Of a DNA stretch of 64,000 nt, positions 9,837-18,494 are shown piece after piece; the stretch's first letter is position 1, and every line of letters starts with the position of its first letter. A program made the position numbers and the translations under genes. Source of the stretch: Sandaracinaceae bacterium (lineage in GTDB: Bacteria; Myxococcota_A; Polyangia; Polyangiales; Houyiibacteriaceae); the NCBI GenBank assembly GCA_016706685.1, contig JADJJE010000016.1, positions 124,001-188,000 of the forward strand. The letters run 5' to 3'. The notes beneath the pieces were generated by a model. That model was not told the origin of the DNA. It saw nothing but the letters and a program-made list of their open reading frames with translations, and did not search any database.

Positions 9837-11750
9837 TCAGCGCGCGTCGCTCTGCGCAGCGGCCCAGCCGAGCCAGGCGCAGATCGCCGCGTTCGCGAGC
9901 AGCCACGGCCCCGCCACCAGCTCGGGGAGCAAAGCCAGGCGCACGGTGGGGACCAGCGCTTCGAACACCAGGCCACCCGCCACCCCGAACGCAAGAACGC
10001 TGAGCCACGGGGAGAGGCGCCGCACGTGGGCCAAGGCGGCGTAGGCCAGGAGCGGAAGCGCAGCCGTCAGCCCCAGCAGCGCCCCCACGTCCCCCAGCAG
10101 CGCGAAGGCGTGCGGCCCGGAGAAGGCGCTGACGCTGGCCGTGGTGGGCCACCACGAGAAGGCCGCTGAGAGCCCGCCACCGAACGTGAACGCACCGAAC
10201 GCGGCGGCGAGCGGACCCAGTGCCAGCTTGCGACGCCGGCGCGCCGCGCCTCCATAGAGAGTGAGCAGGGCCACCGAGGCGGCCGAAGCGCCTCCCAGCG
10301 AGCGGCTGCTGCCTTGGCGTTGAAGGGCCGCGTCGGCCTGCAGGATGCCCGCGCCGAAGTCGCTGTTGGGCCCCACCTCGCGGGCGCTCTCGCGCAGCAC
10401 ACGCTCGATGGCGTCCGGGTCACGCAGCCCCTCGGCGCGCAGCAGGGCCACCACCCCCGCCACATGCGGCGCGGCCATCGAGGTGCCCTGGAAGCCCAGG
10501 TAGTCGTGCTGCATGGGGTCGCCCCGCACCATGGTGTTCTGCACGACGCCGTCGGGCATGCCGTCGCCGTTCTGGTCCACGCGCAGATCGCCGCCGGGCG
10601 CCATCAGGTCGAGGGCGTCGCCGTACGAGGAGTAGTAGGCGCGCGTGCCGTCCATGCGGACCGCGCCCACGGCGATGACGTGCTCGTACGCGGCTGGGTA
10701 CTCCACGCGGCCGCGTCCGGTGTTCCCGGCTGCTGCCACGACCACCACGCCCTTGTCGTGGGCGTACTCGATGGCCGACGCCATGGCCCGCGAGGGCAGG
10801 CCCCCGCCGAGGCTCATGTTGATGACGTCGGCGCCGTGGTCGGCCGCCCAGCGAATGGCCGCCGCGATGTCGCCCGAGCGCCCTGCCCCACGCGCATCGA
10901 GCACGCGGATGGGCATGATGGTGGCGTCGGGGGCCACGCCGGCCACGCCGATGGCGTTGTGGGTGGACTGCGCGATGGTCCCCGCCACGTGGGTGCCATG
11001 GCCGTGCTCGTCATCCGGGGTGGCGTCGCCATCCACGAAGTCCCAGCCCGCTGCGAAGCGGGTGCCAGCCAGGTCGGGTGCGCGGCGGCCACGCTCGTGG
11101 TCGCGGTAGAGCACGCCCGTGTCGATGACGGCCACCACCACGCCGCGGCCCCGCGTGCGCAGCCACGCATGCGGCATCTGCACCTGGTCGAGGTGCCATT
11201 GGTGCCGGTAGTACGGGTCGTTCGGGCGGAAGGCGCCCCGCGCAGGCGCAACGGTGTCCGGGGCGGGTGCCTCGGGGGAGTCGCTCGCGTCGTTGGGCGT
11301 GAAGTCGATGGCGCGCGGGTCCACCGGCAGGCCCAGCGTGTGTTCGCGCTCGAGGGACTCCACCGCGCCCTGCCCGCTCAGGCTGCGCCGCAGGTCGGCG
11401 AGTTCGCTCTCGGGGATGTTCAGGCGGTAGAGCCTGCCAGCCGCGCTCAGCTCCACCCCCAGCGTTCCGTCCGGCCAGTCGAAGGGCGCCACCGCGTCGT
11501 CGATGGCCTGCGCCAAGGCGGCGCGCTGGTCGTCGCTCAGGTCGTCGTCGAGGTCCAGCAGCAAGGCACCCGATGCTCCCACAGTCTCCGAGCGCGTAGC
11601 GTCGAGATCATGGACCGGCGTGGCGTCCGCCGCGCGGCCGGGGGAGCCGAGCCGAGCCGCTACCGAGAGCCCGAGGGCCCCCAGCGCCAGCAGCACACCG
11701 AGCGCGATACGCAGACGGACCGAGGAATCGAGCGAAGACGCCACGCCCAC
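9837..11750 (-). CDS. Subtilisin-like serine protease with membrane C-terminus
   Basis: 637 residues, peptidase family S8. The catalytic triad is visible as D210 (VVVAVIDTG), H251 (HGHGTHVAG) and S424 (GTSMAAPHV), with the oxyanion Asn at 342 (AAAGN). An N-terminal hydrophobic segment (residues 14-34) serves as signal or anchor. Residues 50-170 form a prodomain-like part. After the protease, from about 500, there are roughly four hydrophobic segments, so the enzyme is tethered to the membrane with the protease domain outside. It probably processes exported proteins. It is the most downstream gene of a minus-strand block (9.8-16.7 kb) and is preceded by the NTF2-like gene after a 34-bp gap. 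Confidence 0.88.
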   Translation of the reverse strand: MGVASSLDSSVRLRIALGVLLALGALGLSVAARLGSPGRAADATPVHDLDATRSETVGASGALLLDLDDDLSDDQRAALAQAIDDAVAPFDWPDGTLGVELSAAGRLYRLNIPESELADLRRSLSGQGAVESLEREHTLGLPVDPRAIDFTPNDASDSPEAPAPDTVAPARGAFRPNDPYYRHQWHLDQVQMPHAWLRTRGRGVVVAVIDTGVLYRDHERGRRAPDLAGTRFAAGWDFVDGDATPDDEHGHGTHVAGTIAQSTHNAIGVAGVAPDATIMPIRVLDARGAGRSGDIAAAIRWAADHGADVINMSLGGGLPSRAMASAIEYAHDKGVVVVAAAGNTGRGRVEYPAAYEHVIAVGAVRMDGTRAYYSSYGDALDLMAPGGDLRVDQNGDGMPDGVVQNTMVRGDPMQHDYLGFQGTSMAAPHVAGVVALLRAEGLRDPDAIERVLRESAREVGPNSDFGAGILQADAALQRQGSSRSLGGASAASVALLTLYGGAARRRRKLALGPLAAAFGAFTFGGGLSAAFSWWPTTASVSAFSGPHAFALLGDVGALLGLTAALPLLAYAALAHVRRLSPWLSVLAFGVAGGLVFEALVPTVRLALLPELVAGPWLLANAAICAWLGWAAAQSDAR

Positions 11751-11784
11751 ACGGTAGTCGGCGCCATGGGCCCCCGCAACGCCC

Positions 11785-12633
11785 TCACTCCCAGAGCAGG
11801 CGCAGGTCGCTCAGCTTGCGGGTCTCGCGGTCGAACGTGGCGAACGCGATGCCCTCCACCTTGCGGCCACCGTCTCTGGCGCTGCAGCGGGCCGTGACCA
11901 CGTCGCCGGAGGCGATGGGCTCGCTCAGCACCAGCTCGTGCCCGCGAGCCACGAACGCCGTGAGGTCCATGGGCGCGCCCTCGCACACGCGCACCCTCAT
12001 GTCTGCGGTGGTGAGGTCTCGGGCCGCCGCGAGATCGTTCCCGCGCAGCGCGTTCGAGAAGGCCAGCGTGGCCTCACGCCCCGGCCGCCGCGCACCCCGC
12101 TTGGTGCCGGCCACGTAGCGTTGCATCCAGGCGCGACCCAGGAAGCGCGCCATGCGCACGCTCGAGACCATCATGGAGGCCTTGCCGCGCAGCCCCGCGC
12201 TCATGGTGCGCTGCGTGGCCTGCGACGCGTCCCAGTAGGCACCCAGGCGCTTCACCACCAGCTTCCCGTCGTCGCGGCCCAGCTCGTAGAGCAGGCGCGT
12301 GGGGATCTCGGAGCGCACGCCGAACGCCATGGTGGGCCGCAGGGTCACGTCGCGCGCCACCACATCGCCCACCACCACGTCCAGCTTCACGTCCACGAGG
12401 AGTGCCTTCATCCCGTCGATGAACGTGTCGTAGAACAGCTCTAGGTCGTTCTTGCCCGTGTCGGGCCGCGTCTTCGCGTCCTTGCGGCACGCCGGCGTCC
12501 CGACCGGGTCGTGCACCTCGGCGTCGCTCGCGTAGAGCGCCAGCCACTCGGCGCGCGCACGGCGGTTGGCGGCATCGGGGGAGGCCGCCGCGACCGCGAG
12601 GCGCGCGGCGCTTTCATCAGGGGAGTTCGCCAT
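11785..12633 (-). CDS. Tandem NTF2/SnoaL-like protein
   Basis: 282 residues with two apparent NTF2-like (SnoaL-like) cone domains. Residues about 5-130 include WLALYASDAEVHDPVGTPA and end in VVKRLGAYWDAS. Residues about 185-282 begin TLAFSNALRGNDLAAARDLT and end LSDLRLLWE. This fold usually binds small molecules or acts in steroid- and polyketide-type isomerisation, but many members have no known role. No signal peptide is seen. A basic hydrophobic linker joins the two halves. The domain calls rest on pattern recognition only. Confidence 0.6.
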   Translation of the reverse strand: MANSPDESAARLAVAAASPDAANRRARAEWLALYASDAEVHDPVGTPACRKDAKTRPDTGKNDLELFYDTFIDGMKALLVDVKLDVVVGDVVARDVTLRPTMAFGVRSEIPTRLLYELGRDDGKLVVKRLGAYWDASQATQRTMSAGLRGKASMMVSSVRMARFLGRAWMQRYVAGTKRGARRPGREATLAFSNALRGNDLAAARDLTTADMRVRVCEGAPMDLTAFVARGHELVLSEPIASGDVVTARCSARDGGRKVEGIAFATFDRETRKLSDLRLLWE

Positions 12634-12653
12634 CCGGCCGCATATAGCAGCCC

Positions 12654-13961
12654 TCAGAGCATCAGCATGTCGTCGTCGATGTCGCCGCCGTCGAGCGTGA
12701 GCTGAGTGTCCATGAGGCGCTCTTCGCCCAGCTGCTCGATGTACTCGCGAATCTCCTTCACGGCGTTCACCAGCACCGCGAAGCGCTCCCGCGAAAGGAA
12801 CAGCACCGTGGCCTGCATCGCCGTGGTCACGGTGGCGGTGGTGGGCTCGTTGTGAATCAGGGCGATCTCACCGAACACATCGCCGGGCTTGAGGGTGGCC
12901 AAGAGCACCCGCTCGCTACCGTCCACCTTGGACACGTCGGCCTCGCCGCTGAGCAGCAAGAAGAGACCACGGCCCTGTTCGCCCTCGCGAATGATGGTGG
13001 TGCCGGGGGCCAGGTCGTGCGCCGCGAAGCCACGCACCAGATCCAGGCGCTGCTTGGTGTCCAGCGGCCGGAACAGCGGCGACGTGGCCAGCAGGTTGTT
13101 GAGCAGACGCTCGCGCGTGAACTTCTCGAGGGCCGTGGCGATGGCGCCCACCTGGGACGACGCGGCCACCAGCGCCTCGCGCGGGAACTCGAGCAGGTCG
13201 CAGTCGTCGAGGGCCACCACCGTGGCGCTGCGCGGCTGCGCGGACACCAGCGCCATCTCACCGAAGATGGATCCGTCGTGCAGCTTGGCGAGCCGCTGGA
13301 CGGCCCCGTCGTCGCGCGTGCGCTGCACCTGCACCTCGCCGCGAGCCAGCACGAAGAACGACGTGCCCACGCTGCCCTGCTCGATGATCACCTGGCCGGG
13401 GCGCGCCCGCACCAACCGAAGCGCGCCCAGCACGGCCGCGAAGTTGTCGGCCGGCAGCTCGCTGAAGACGGGGATGGGCGTGACCTTCTCGGGGAAGGCC
13501 GCGATGCGCGAGGTGTCCATGGCGTTGCGCGCCGCGTGCGTGGCCAGCTCGGCGAGCGGCGGCGGGGTGTCGAAGCGCAGGCCATCGGGAAGGAGCGCGT
13601 CCGGGTCGCCCAGCGAGAGGCGCACGCCGCGGCCGAGCTTCGGAGAGTCTTTGGCGTAGAGCGTGGCCACCCCCGCAAGCAGCTGACCGAGCTGCGGCTC
13701 GAGCGCCTGCAGCACCTTCAGCGCCACCAGCGCGCGCAGCGGATAGCCGGCGTGGGCCGCGTACTGCGCGAGCTTGGTGTAGACCATGGCTGCGGCCTGC
13801 GGCTCGCCCAGGGCCAGCAAGCAGTCCGCGATGCGCAGGCGCCCATCGAGGCTGGCGGGGTTGAGCTGCACCTCGGCGGCGTAGCCGTGCAGGGCCTCGG
13901 CGTAGCGGCCCGCATAGAGGTGGTCGTCGGCGTACTCGTGGAGATCCTTGAGGGTGCGCAT
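12654..13961 (-). CDS. TPR plus double cyclic-nucleotide-binding-domain protein
   Basis: 435 residues. An N-terminal TPR-like helical region (1-110; ALHGYAAEVQLNPASLDGRLR) is followed by two cNMP-binding domains. The first (about 165-285) has the phosphate cassette FGEMALVSAQPRSATV with the ligand-contacting Arg. The second (about 300-405) has FGEIALIHNEPTTATV, where that Arg is Thr, so only the first domain looks able to bind cAMP or cGMP in the usual way. There is no DNA-binding domain, so it is a signalling or scaffold protein and not a Crp-type regulator. The C-terminus is acidic. Confidence 0.8.
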   Translation of the reverse strand: MRTLKDLHEYADDHLYAGRYAEALHGYAAEVQLNPASLDGRLRIADCLLALGEPQAAAMVYTKLAQYAAHAGYPLRALVALKVLQALEPQLGQLLAGVATLYAKDSPKLGRGVRLSLGDPDALLPDGLRFDTPPPLAELATHAARNAMDTSRIAAFPEKVTPIPVFSELPADNFAAVLGALRLVRARPGQVIIEQGSVGTSFFVLARGEVQVQRTRDDGAVQRLAKLHDGSIFGEMALVSAQPRSATVVALDDCDLLEFPREALVAASSQVGAIATALEKFTRERLLNNLLATSPLFRPLDTKQRLDLVRGFAAHDLAPGTTIIREGEQGRGLFLLLSGEADVSKVDGSERVLLATLKPGDVFGEIALIHNEPTTATVTTAMQATVLFLSRERFAVLVNAVKEIREYIEQLGEERLMDTQLTLDGGDIDDDMLML

Positions 13962-14001
13962 CCGGGGGAGCGTACCAAAGTCGGCGCCCTTCGTGAGTGA
14001 A

Positions 14002-15393
14002 TCACCGCGCCGCGGCAGACGACCCTAGCGCGCGAGCCGTGAGCAGCGCGGGCTCGCCAGGACGGCAGCCCTCGAGGTCCAGCCCCACGTGCGACACCAG
14101 ATGGTCTCGGCGCTCGGTGATCCAGGTCATCATCTCGCCGCGCAGCGCCTCGGGCCAGTCCTCGGGAGGTTGAATGGGAGGCCCACACCCGGCCAGCGGC
14201 AGCAGGCGGAAGCGAGGTTGGCGCTCGAAGCCGCCCCAGAACCGAACGTAGCGGTCGTCGTTCATCCACGTGGGCAGGAACTGCAGCTGCACGGGGCGCC
14301 CCTCCACCAGCTCGATGCGCAGCAGCAGGCCCTCGCGCAGCATGGGGTTCTCGTCCTTCGGCATGCCCCGGAAATACGGCCGCCGTGGCGTAGCCTGGCG
14401 CGCCATGTCCGACACGAAGTTGCCGAGGCCCCACACGATGGGCACGCGGCGCTCACCCACTACCAACAGCTCCACGGGCAGCGGCACGTGCGTCCCGTGC
14501 ACCACGATCACGTCTGCGCCCGCGTCGGCCAGCTGTCTCGCCCACTCGCGCCAGCGCGGCTTGGGGAGGTCCACGGCCTCACCCAGCACGTGGATGACGG
14601 GCACCAACAGCTCGGTGTCGGGCCGCAGGGCCGCGAACTGCGCGATGGTGGGCGCGTGCAGGTCGGCCAGGGCAGGCGTCCCTGGCTCGAGCGCGCCGCG
14701 CGGATGGCCATCGTAGAAGGGCACCAGCGTCACGCGTGCGCCGTCGTCCCCCACGGTCACCGGCCACGACGTGTGCGGGTAGTGCCCCGCGCCGCTGGTC
14801 ACGAAGCCCGCTGCACGCGCCGCCGCGAGCGTCTCCACCAAGCCCTCTTCGCCTTGGTCGAGCGCGTGGTTGTTGCTGAGCATCAGGCCGTCCACGCCGA
14901 TGCGACGCAGCCCCGCGAGCGTGTAGGCCGGCATGTTCAAGGGGATGGCCACGAGCGTCTCGCCACCCCAGGTGCTGCGGTCGATCTCGTTGCGGCGGCG
15001 GGCCACGGGGCTCTCGAGGTTGGCGAAGACGAAGGCCTCGGGCTCGCGCGCGAACCACGCGCCCACGGGCTCGAGGATGCGCGTGTAGGCGTCGGCCTCG
15101 GTGCCGCCGAGCGCGACCTCGCCCTCGATGATGCGGCGGATGCCCTCCGAGATGAGGATGTCGCCAGCGACCCACACTACGGTGCGCGCGGGTCGACGGG
15201 GCGCAGCAGGCGAATCGGTGCGACCTGGGCGCGGGGGCTCATGCCGTGCGTGCGGCGGCGCATCCACGGGTGGGGGGGCAGCGGCGCGCCCTCGCTCGCT
15301 GCACGCGAGAGAAGCTGCGCTGGCCAGTCCGAGGATCACGGGCAGCACCCCACCGAGGGCTCGGATGCGCACACCGGCCCGGGCCATCATCAA
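14002..15393 (-). CDS. CapA-family (poly-gamma-glutamate capsule type) phosphatase-like protein
   Basis: 463 residues with an N-terminal signal sequence and a Cys-containing cleavage region (ASLACSERG), so it is exported and possibly lipidated. The PGA_cap/metallophosphatase-like fold is shown by VVWVAGDILIS, VFANLESPV, MLSNNHALDQGEEGLVETL and IVVHGTHVP. CapA homologues take part in poly-gamma-glutamate capsule synthesis or export, but in many bacteria their role is unproven, and no capB or capC lies nearby. Its ATG overlaps the stop of the upstream TPR gene by 3-4 bases, so the two are translationally coupled. Confidence 0.8.
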   Translation of the reverse strand: MMMARAGVRIRALGGVLPVILGLASAASLACSERGRAAAPPPVDAPPHARHEPPRPGRTDSPAAPRRPARTVVWVAGDILISEGIRRIIEGEVALGGTEADAYTRILEPVGAWFAREPEAFVFANLESPVARRRNEIDRSTWGGETLVAIPLNMPAYTLAGLRRIGVDGLMLSNNHALDQGEEGLVETLAAARAAGFVTSGAGHYPHTSWPVTVGDDGARVTLVPFYDGHPRGALEPGTPALADLHAPTIAQFAALRPDTELLVPVIHVLGEAVDLPKPRWREWARQLADAGADVIVVHGTHVPLPVELLVVGERRVPIVWGLGNFVSDMARQATPRRPYFRGMPKDENPMLREGLLLRIELVEGRPVQLQFLPTWMNDDRYVRFWGGFERQPRFRLLPLAGCGPPIQPPEDWPEALRGEMMTWITERRDHLVSHVGLDLEGCRPGEPALLTARALGSSAAAR

Positions 15394-16739
15394 CCCGCTC
15401 GGAGGGCCAGCAGCCGCTCGAGGGCGTCCTCGGAGCTGGGGTCCCGGTCGAGCGCCGCCTGGAACGCGCGCTCGGCCTCGTCTCGATGCCCGCTGCGCTC
15501 GCCGAGGATGCCCAGGTTCAAGAGGGGGTGGGGGTCGCTCGGTGAGAGCTCCGCCGCGCGCTCGAACGACGCTCGGGCCTCTGCCTCACGCCCCAGATAC
15601 ATGAGCGCCACCCCACGACCGTTGTGGGCCTCCGACTGCTGTGGGGCCCGCTCGATGGCGCCCTCGAACGCGCCGAGCGCTTGGTGCAGCTGCCCGCGCG
15701 CCACGTGCGTGTTGCCGAGGCGCACCTCTACCATCACGAGCCCCGGGTCGAGCGTGAGCGCGTGCCGGTAGGCCTCGACCGCCGCGTCGAGGTCACTCGT
15801 GGCGCGGCGCAGGTCGCCGAGCGCAACCCACACGGAAGCATCACGCGGAGCCAGCTGACGAGCGCGCTCGAGGTCGCTCGCAGCGCCGGGGCCCTGCCCT
15901 TGCTCCATCCGCGCCAGCCCACGGCCGAGGAAGGCCGCTGGGTCCGTGGGCGCGAGCTCGAGCGCTTGGCTGTACGATGCCTCGGCACCGGCCAGATCCC
16001 CGCGCACCCTCAGCACACGCGCGAGGTCCATGTGTCCCACGGCGTCCCGCTGGTTCAAGCGCAGCGCCTCACGGTAGGCGTGCTCGGCCCCCTCGAAGCG
16101 CCGCTGCTGCTCGAGCGCCTCACCCAGCACGGCATGGGCGCGGCTCGCCTCGGGTTCGCGTCGCACCAGGGCGCGCGCGTAGCGCTCGCTCGCCTGCGGG
16201 TCACCCACCTCGAGCGCCAGCGAGGCGGCCGCCATCAGCCCGCGTGCGTGCTGGGGCACCAACCGCAGCGTGTGCGCCACGTGCTGTTCGGCCTCAGTCA
16301 GGCGAACCCCACGACGCGCGATCTCGGCGGCCAGCAGGTGCGTCTCCGCGTCCCAGCCGTGCAGCTCCACCGCAGCTGCGAGCGTGCGCTGCGCGCTGGG
16401 CAGGTCCCCGCCTTGCAGCGCGACCAGCACGCTGGCCCGGACGAGGAGCGCCTCGGACTCGACGTTGTGGATGCCCCGCTCGCGCGCCCGCACGAGGTGT
16501 GACAGCGCGCTGCTGGCCGCCAGTCGATCGAGGCCCGGAGCCTCCACGATACTGGCCTCGAGGCGTGCGCGCGCGCCTCCGAGGTGCTCCTCACCCTCTG
16601 CTGTTCTGCGCTGCGCGTAGAACTGGAAGGCGCCGCCGCCCACGACCACGAGCGCGAGCAGGAGCACCCCTCCGCGAACACGGCGACGCAGAGGGAGCGC
16701 GAGGCGCAGCGGCCCAAGAGGCGAGAGTGAGGCACCCAT
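15390..16739 (-). CDS. Membrane-anchored TPR protein
   Basis: 449 residues from an ATG at 16739; the longer open frame to 16802 adds 21 unlikely residues. One membrane segment near the N-terminus (GGVLLLALVVVGGG) is followed by about ten TPR units, seen as repeats ending in Pro such as LRLNQRDAVGHMDLARVL, LELAPTDPAAFLGRGLA, LTLDPGLVMVEVRLGNTH and AELSPSDPHPLLNLGIL. TPRs are scaffolds for protein complexes, here probably at the cell envelope. It is coupled to the CapA-like gene downstream and faces a Ser/Thr kinase gene across a short divergent promoter region. Confidence 0.82.
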   Translation of the reverse strand: MGASLSPLGPLRLALPLRRRVRGGVLLLALVVVGGGAFQFYAQRRTAEGEEHLGGARARLEASIVEAPGLDRLAASSALSHLVRARERGIHNVESEALLVRASVLVALQGGDLPSAQRTLAAAVELHGWDAETHLLAAEIARRGVRLTEAEQHVAHTLRLVPQHARGLMAAASLALEVGDPQASERYARALVRREPEASRAHAVLGEALEQQRRFEGAEHAYREALRLNQRDAVGHMDLARVLRVRGDLAGAEASYSQALELAPTDPAAFLGRGLARMEQGQGPGAASDLERARQLAPRDASVWVALGDLRRATSDLDAAVEAYRHALTLDPGLVMVEVRLGNTHVARGQLHQALGAFEGAIERAPQQSEAHNGRGVALMYLGREAEARASFERAAELSPSDPHPLLNLGILGERSGHRDEAERAFQAALDRDPSSEDALERLLALRAG

Positions 16740-16779
16740 GGGATGGTCTTGCCCCCGTCGAGCGAGACCAGTCAACAAA

Positions 16780-16801
16780 TGTGCAGCGGCCAGGGTGCAC
16801 A
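16780..16801. promoter_or_regulatory. Inverted repeat in the TPR/kinase divergent promoter region
   Basis: TGTGCA at 16780-16785 and TGCACA at 16796-16801 are exact complements with a 10-bp spacer. They lie in the 109-bp gap between two divergent starts (16739 and 16849). The two-turn geometry fits a dimeric regulator. The half-sites are only 6 bp, so chance is possible. Confidence 0.35.
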
Positions 16802-16848
16802 AATCCGCTCAGGTGCATCTTGGCGGGACCCCTGCTACCTTCGCCCAC

Positions 16849-17841
16849 ATGTTGGGCATCCTGAACTCCAAGTACGAGCTCGTGGAACTCGCGGGCGAGG
16901 GAGGGATGGCGCACGTCTACCGGGGCTACACGCTCGGCGCCGAGGGCTTTCGCCGCCCGGTGGCGGTGAAGCGCATCCTCGAAGGCTTCGCCGACAACGC
17001 CGAGTTCCTGGAGATGTTCGTCGAGGAAGCGCGCGTCTCGGCCACCATCCACCACCCCAACGTGGTGCAGATCCACGACTTCGATCGCGACGACGCCGGG
17101 CACTTCTACCTGGTGATGGAGTGGGTGCCGGGCGTGAACCTCTTGGACTGGTGCGAGGGCCACCGCCTGCGCGGTCAGCGCACGCCATGGCACCTGGTCG
17201 CCGCCGTGGGCATCGAGGTCTCGAAGGGCCTCGGCGCCGCCCATGAGAACCACAACGAGCAGGGCGGGCTCTCCCCCATCTATCACCGCGACGTCACGCC
17301 GCAGAACGTGCTCATCAGCCAGTTCGGGTACGTGAAGCTCACGGACTTCGGGCTGGCGCGCGCCACGGACCGCGCGCGCATCACGCGCGAGCACATCGTG
17401 AAGGGCAAGGTCTCGTACCTGGCGCCCGAGCTCACGGAGGGCGGAGACCCCTCCCCGCAGTCGGATCTGTTCGGTCTCGGAGTGCTGCTCTGGGAGTCGC
17501 TGATGGGCCGCAAGCTCTTCCACGGCGACGGTCCGGTGGACGTGGTGCGCGCCATCCAGGCCGCGGTCATCCCCTCGGTGTGTGCCGAGCGCCCAGAAGT
17601 CCCGCGTGCCTTCGACGACGTGCTGGCCTACGCGCTGGCGCGCTCGCCGCGTGACCGCTACACCAGCACGCGCCAGATGTGCCGCGCCTTGTCGAACATC
17701 CTGCGGCTGACCCCCGAGGCCACCGACGCCGACGTGCTGAGCCGCAGCGTGATCGACGCGCGCGACGCGCTGCGGGCCGGCCAAATCGCGAGCGCGCTGC
17801 GCACCGAAGCCGAGGCGCTCCCGCTCACGCGCCGCAAGTAG
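16849..17841 (+). CDS. Ser/Thr protein kinase (Pkn2-like)
   Basis: 330 residues from the ATG at 16849; in-frame starts further upstream would add an unlikely Arg/Ala-rich leader. It is a complete eukaryotic-like kinase domain: Gly loop GEGGMAHVY (16-24), VAVK with K41, catalytic loop HRDVTPQN with D148, and DFGLAR with D166. APE appears as LAPEL near 191. The HRDVTPQN form, with Thr-Pro in place of Leu-Lys, is common in myxobacterial kinases. There is no transmembrane segment and no sensor domain; about 60 residues follow the kinase core. It probably phosphorylates cytosolic partners. It is divergent from the TPR gene. Confidence 0.9.
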   Translation: MLGILNSKYELVELAGEGGMAHVYRGYTLGAEGFRRPVAVKRILEGFADNAEFLEMFVEEARVSATIHHPNVVQIHDFDRDDAGHFYLVMEWVPGVNLLDWCEGHRLRGQRTPWHLVAAVGIEVSKGLGAAHENHNEQGGLSPIYHRDVTPQNVLISQFGYVKLTDFGLARATDRARITREHIVKGKVSYLAPELTEGGDPSPQSDLFGLGVLLWESLMGRKLFHGDGPVDVVRAIQAAVIPSVCAERPEVPRAFDDVLAYALARSPRDRYTSTRQMCRALSNILRLTPEATDADVLSRSVIDARDALRAGQIASALRTEAEALPLTRRK

Positions 17842-17847
17842 CGGCGC
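17829..17847 (+). terminator. Hairpin over the kinase stop codon
   Basis: GCGCCGC (17829-17835) pairs perfectly with GCGGCGC (17841-17847) around a 5-base loop that contains the TAG stop. A 12-bp palindrome GAGAGGCCTCTC (17852-17863) follows, abutting the stop of the convergent grxD gene. There is no T-tract. It is a plausible bidirectional transcription end, not a canonical intrinsic terminator. Confidence 0.4.
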
Positions 17848-17861
17848 AGGGGAGAGGCCTC

Positions 17862-18185
17862 TCAGCCCGCGAGGAGCTTCTGCAGCTCGCCCGACTCGTA
17901 CGCCTCCCGCACGATGTCGCAGCCGCCCACCAGCTCGCCGCGCACGAACAGCTGTGGGAACGTGGGCCAGTTGCTGAAGTCCTTCATGCCCTGCCGCACC
18001 TCGGCGTCGGCCAGGATGTTCACGGTGGCGAAGTCCGTGACGCCGGCGCGCTTGAGCACCTCCACCACGGTGGCGGAGAAGCCGCACTGCGGGAAGTTCT
18101 TGGTGCCCTTCATGAACAGCACGACGGGCGCTTGGGTGACCAGGCCCTCGAGGCGCTCCTTGAGCTCGGGTGTCAGCGTGCTCAT
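17862..18185 (-). CDS. grxD: Monothiol CGFS glutaredoxin (Grx4/GrxD family)
   Basis: 107 residues, the normal length for GrxD. The monothiol active site CGFS is at residues 34-37 (KGTKNFPQCGFS), followed by the WPTFPQLFVRGELVGGCDI region that binds glutathione. The family holds a bridging [2Fe-2S] cluster between two Grx and two glutathione molecules and passes it to targets, often as a heterodimer with BolA. The bolA gene lies immediately upstream with a 1-base gap, so they form one operon. Confidence 0.95.
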   Translation of the reverse strand: MSTLTPELKERLEGLVTQAPVVLFMKGTKNFPQCGFSATVVEVLKRAGVTDFATVNILADAEVRQGMKDFSNWPTFPQLFVRGELVGGCDIVREAYESGELQKLLAG

Positions 18186-18186
18186 G

Positions 18187-18441
18187 TCAGCCTCCCTGCG
18201 CTTCCCACGCTTCGGGCGTGAGGGTCTTGAAGGTGAGCGCGTGGACGGGGCCGTCCATCAGCTCGCCGAGGGCGCCGTAGACCAGCTGGTGCTGCTTCAC
18301 GCGGGACTGCCCGGCGAACGCGCTGGCCACGATGACGGCCTCGAAGTGGTCCTTGGTCCCGGTCATGTCCTTGACCTCGACGTGGGTGACACCGCTCAGT
18401 TTCTCACGGAGCCGCTGCTCCAAGACGCTTGGTTCGACCAT
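18187..18441 (-). CDS. bolA: BolA-family protein
   Basis: 84 residues with the BolA fold: VLEQRLREKLSGVTHVEVKDM, then a DHFEAVIVASAFAGQSRVKQHQLVY core and a conserved His near HQLVYGALGEL. BolA proteins ligate Fe-S clusters together with CGFS glutaredoxins. It resembles the short BolA2/IbaG-type proteins. It is the first gene of a two-gene operon with grxD. The 53-bp region upstream (18442-18494) should hold the promoter, but no clear boxes were seen. Confidence 0.9.
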   Translation of the reverse strand: MVEPSVLEQRLREKLSGVTHVEVKDMTGTKDHFEAVIVASAFAGQSRVKQHQLVYGALGELMDGPVHALTFKTLTPEAWEAQGG

Positions 18442-18494
18442 TCCGCATGGCTAAGCCTCCCGAGCGTGCGTGTCAATGCACGGCAGCAAACGGG

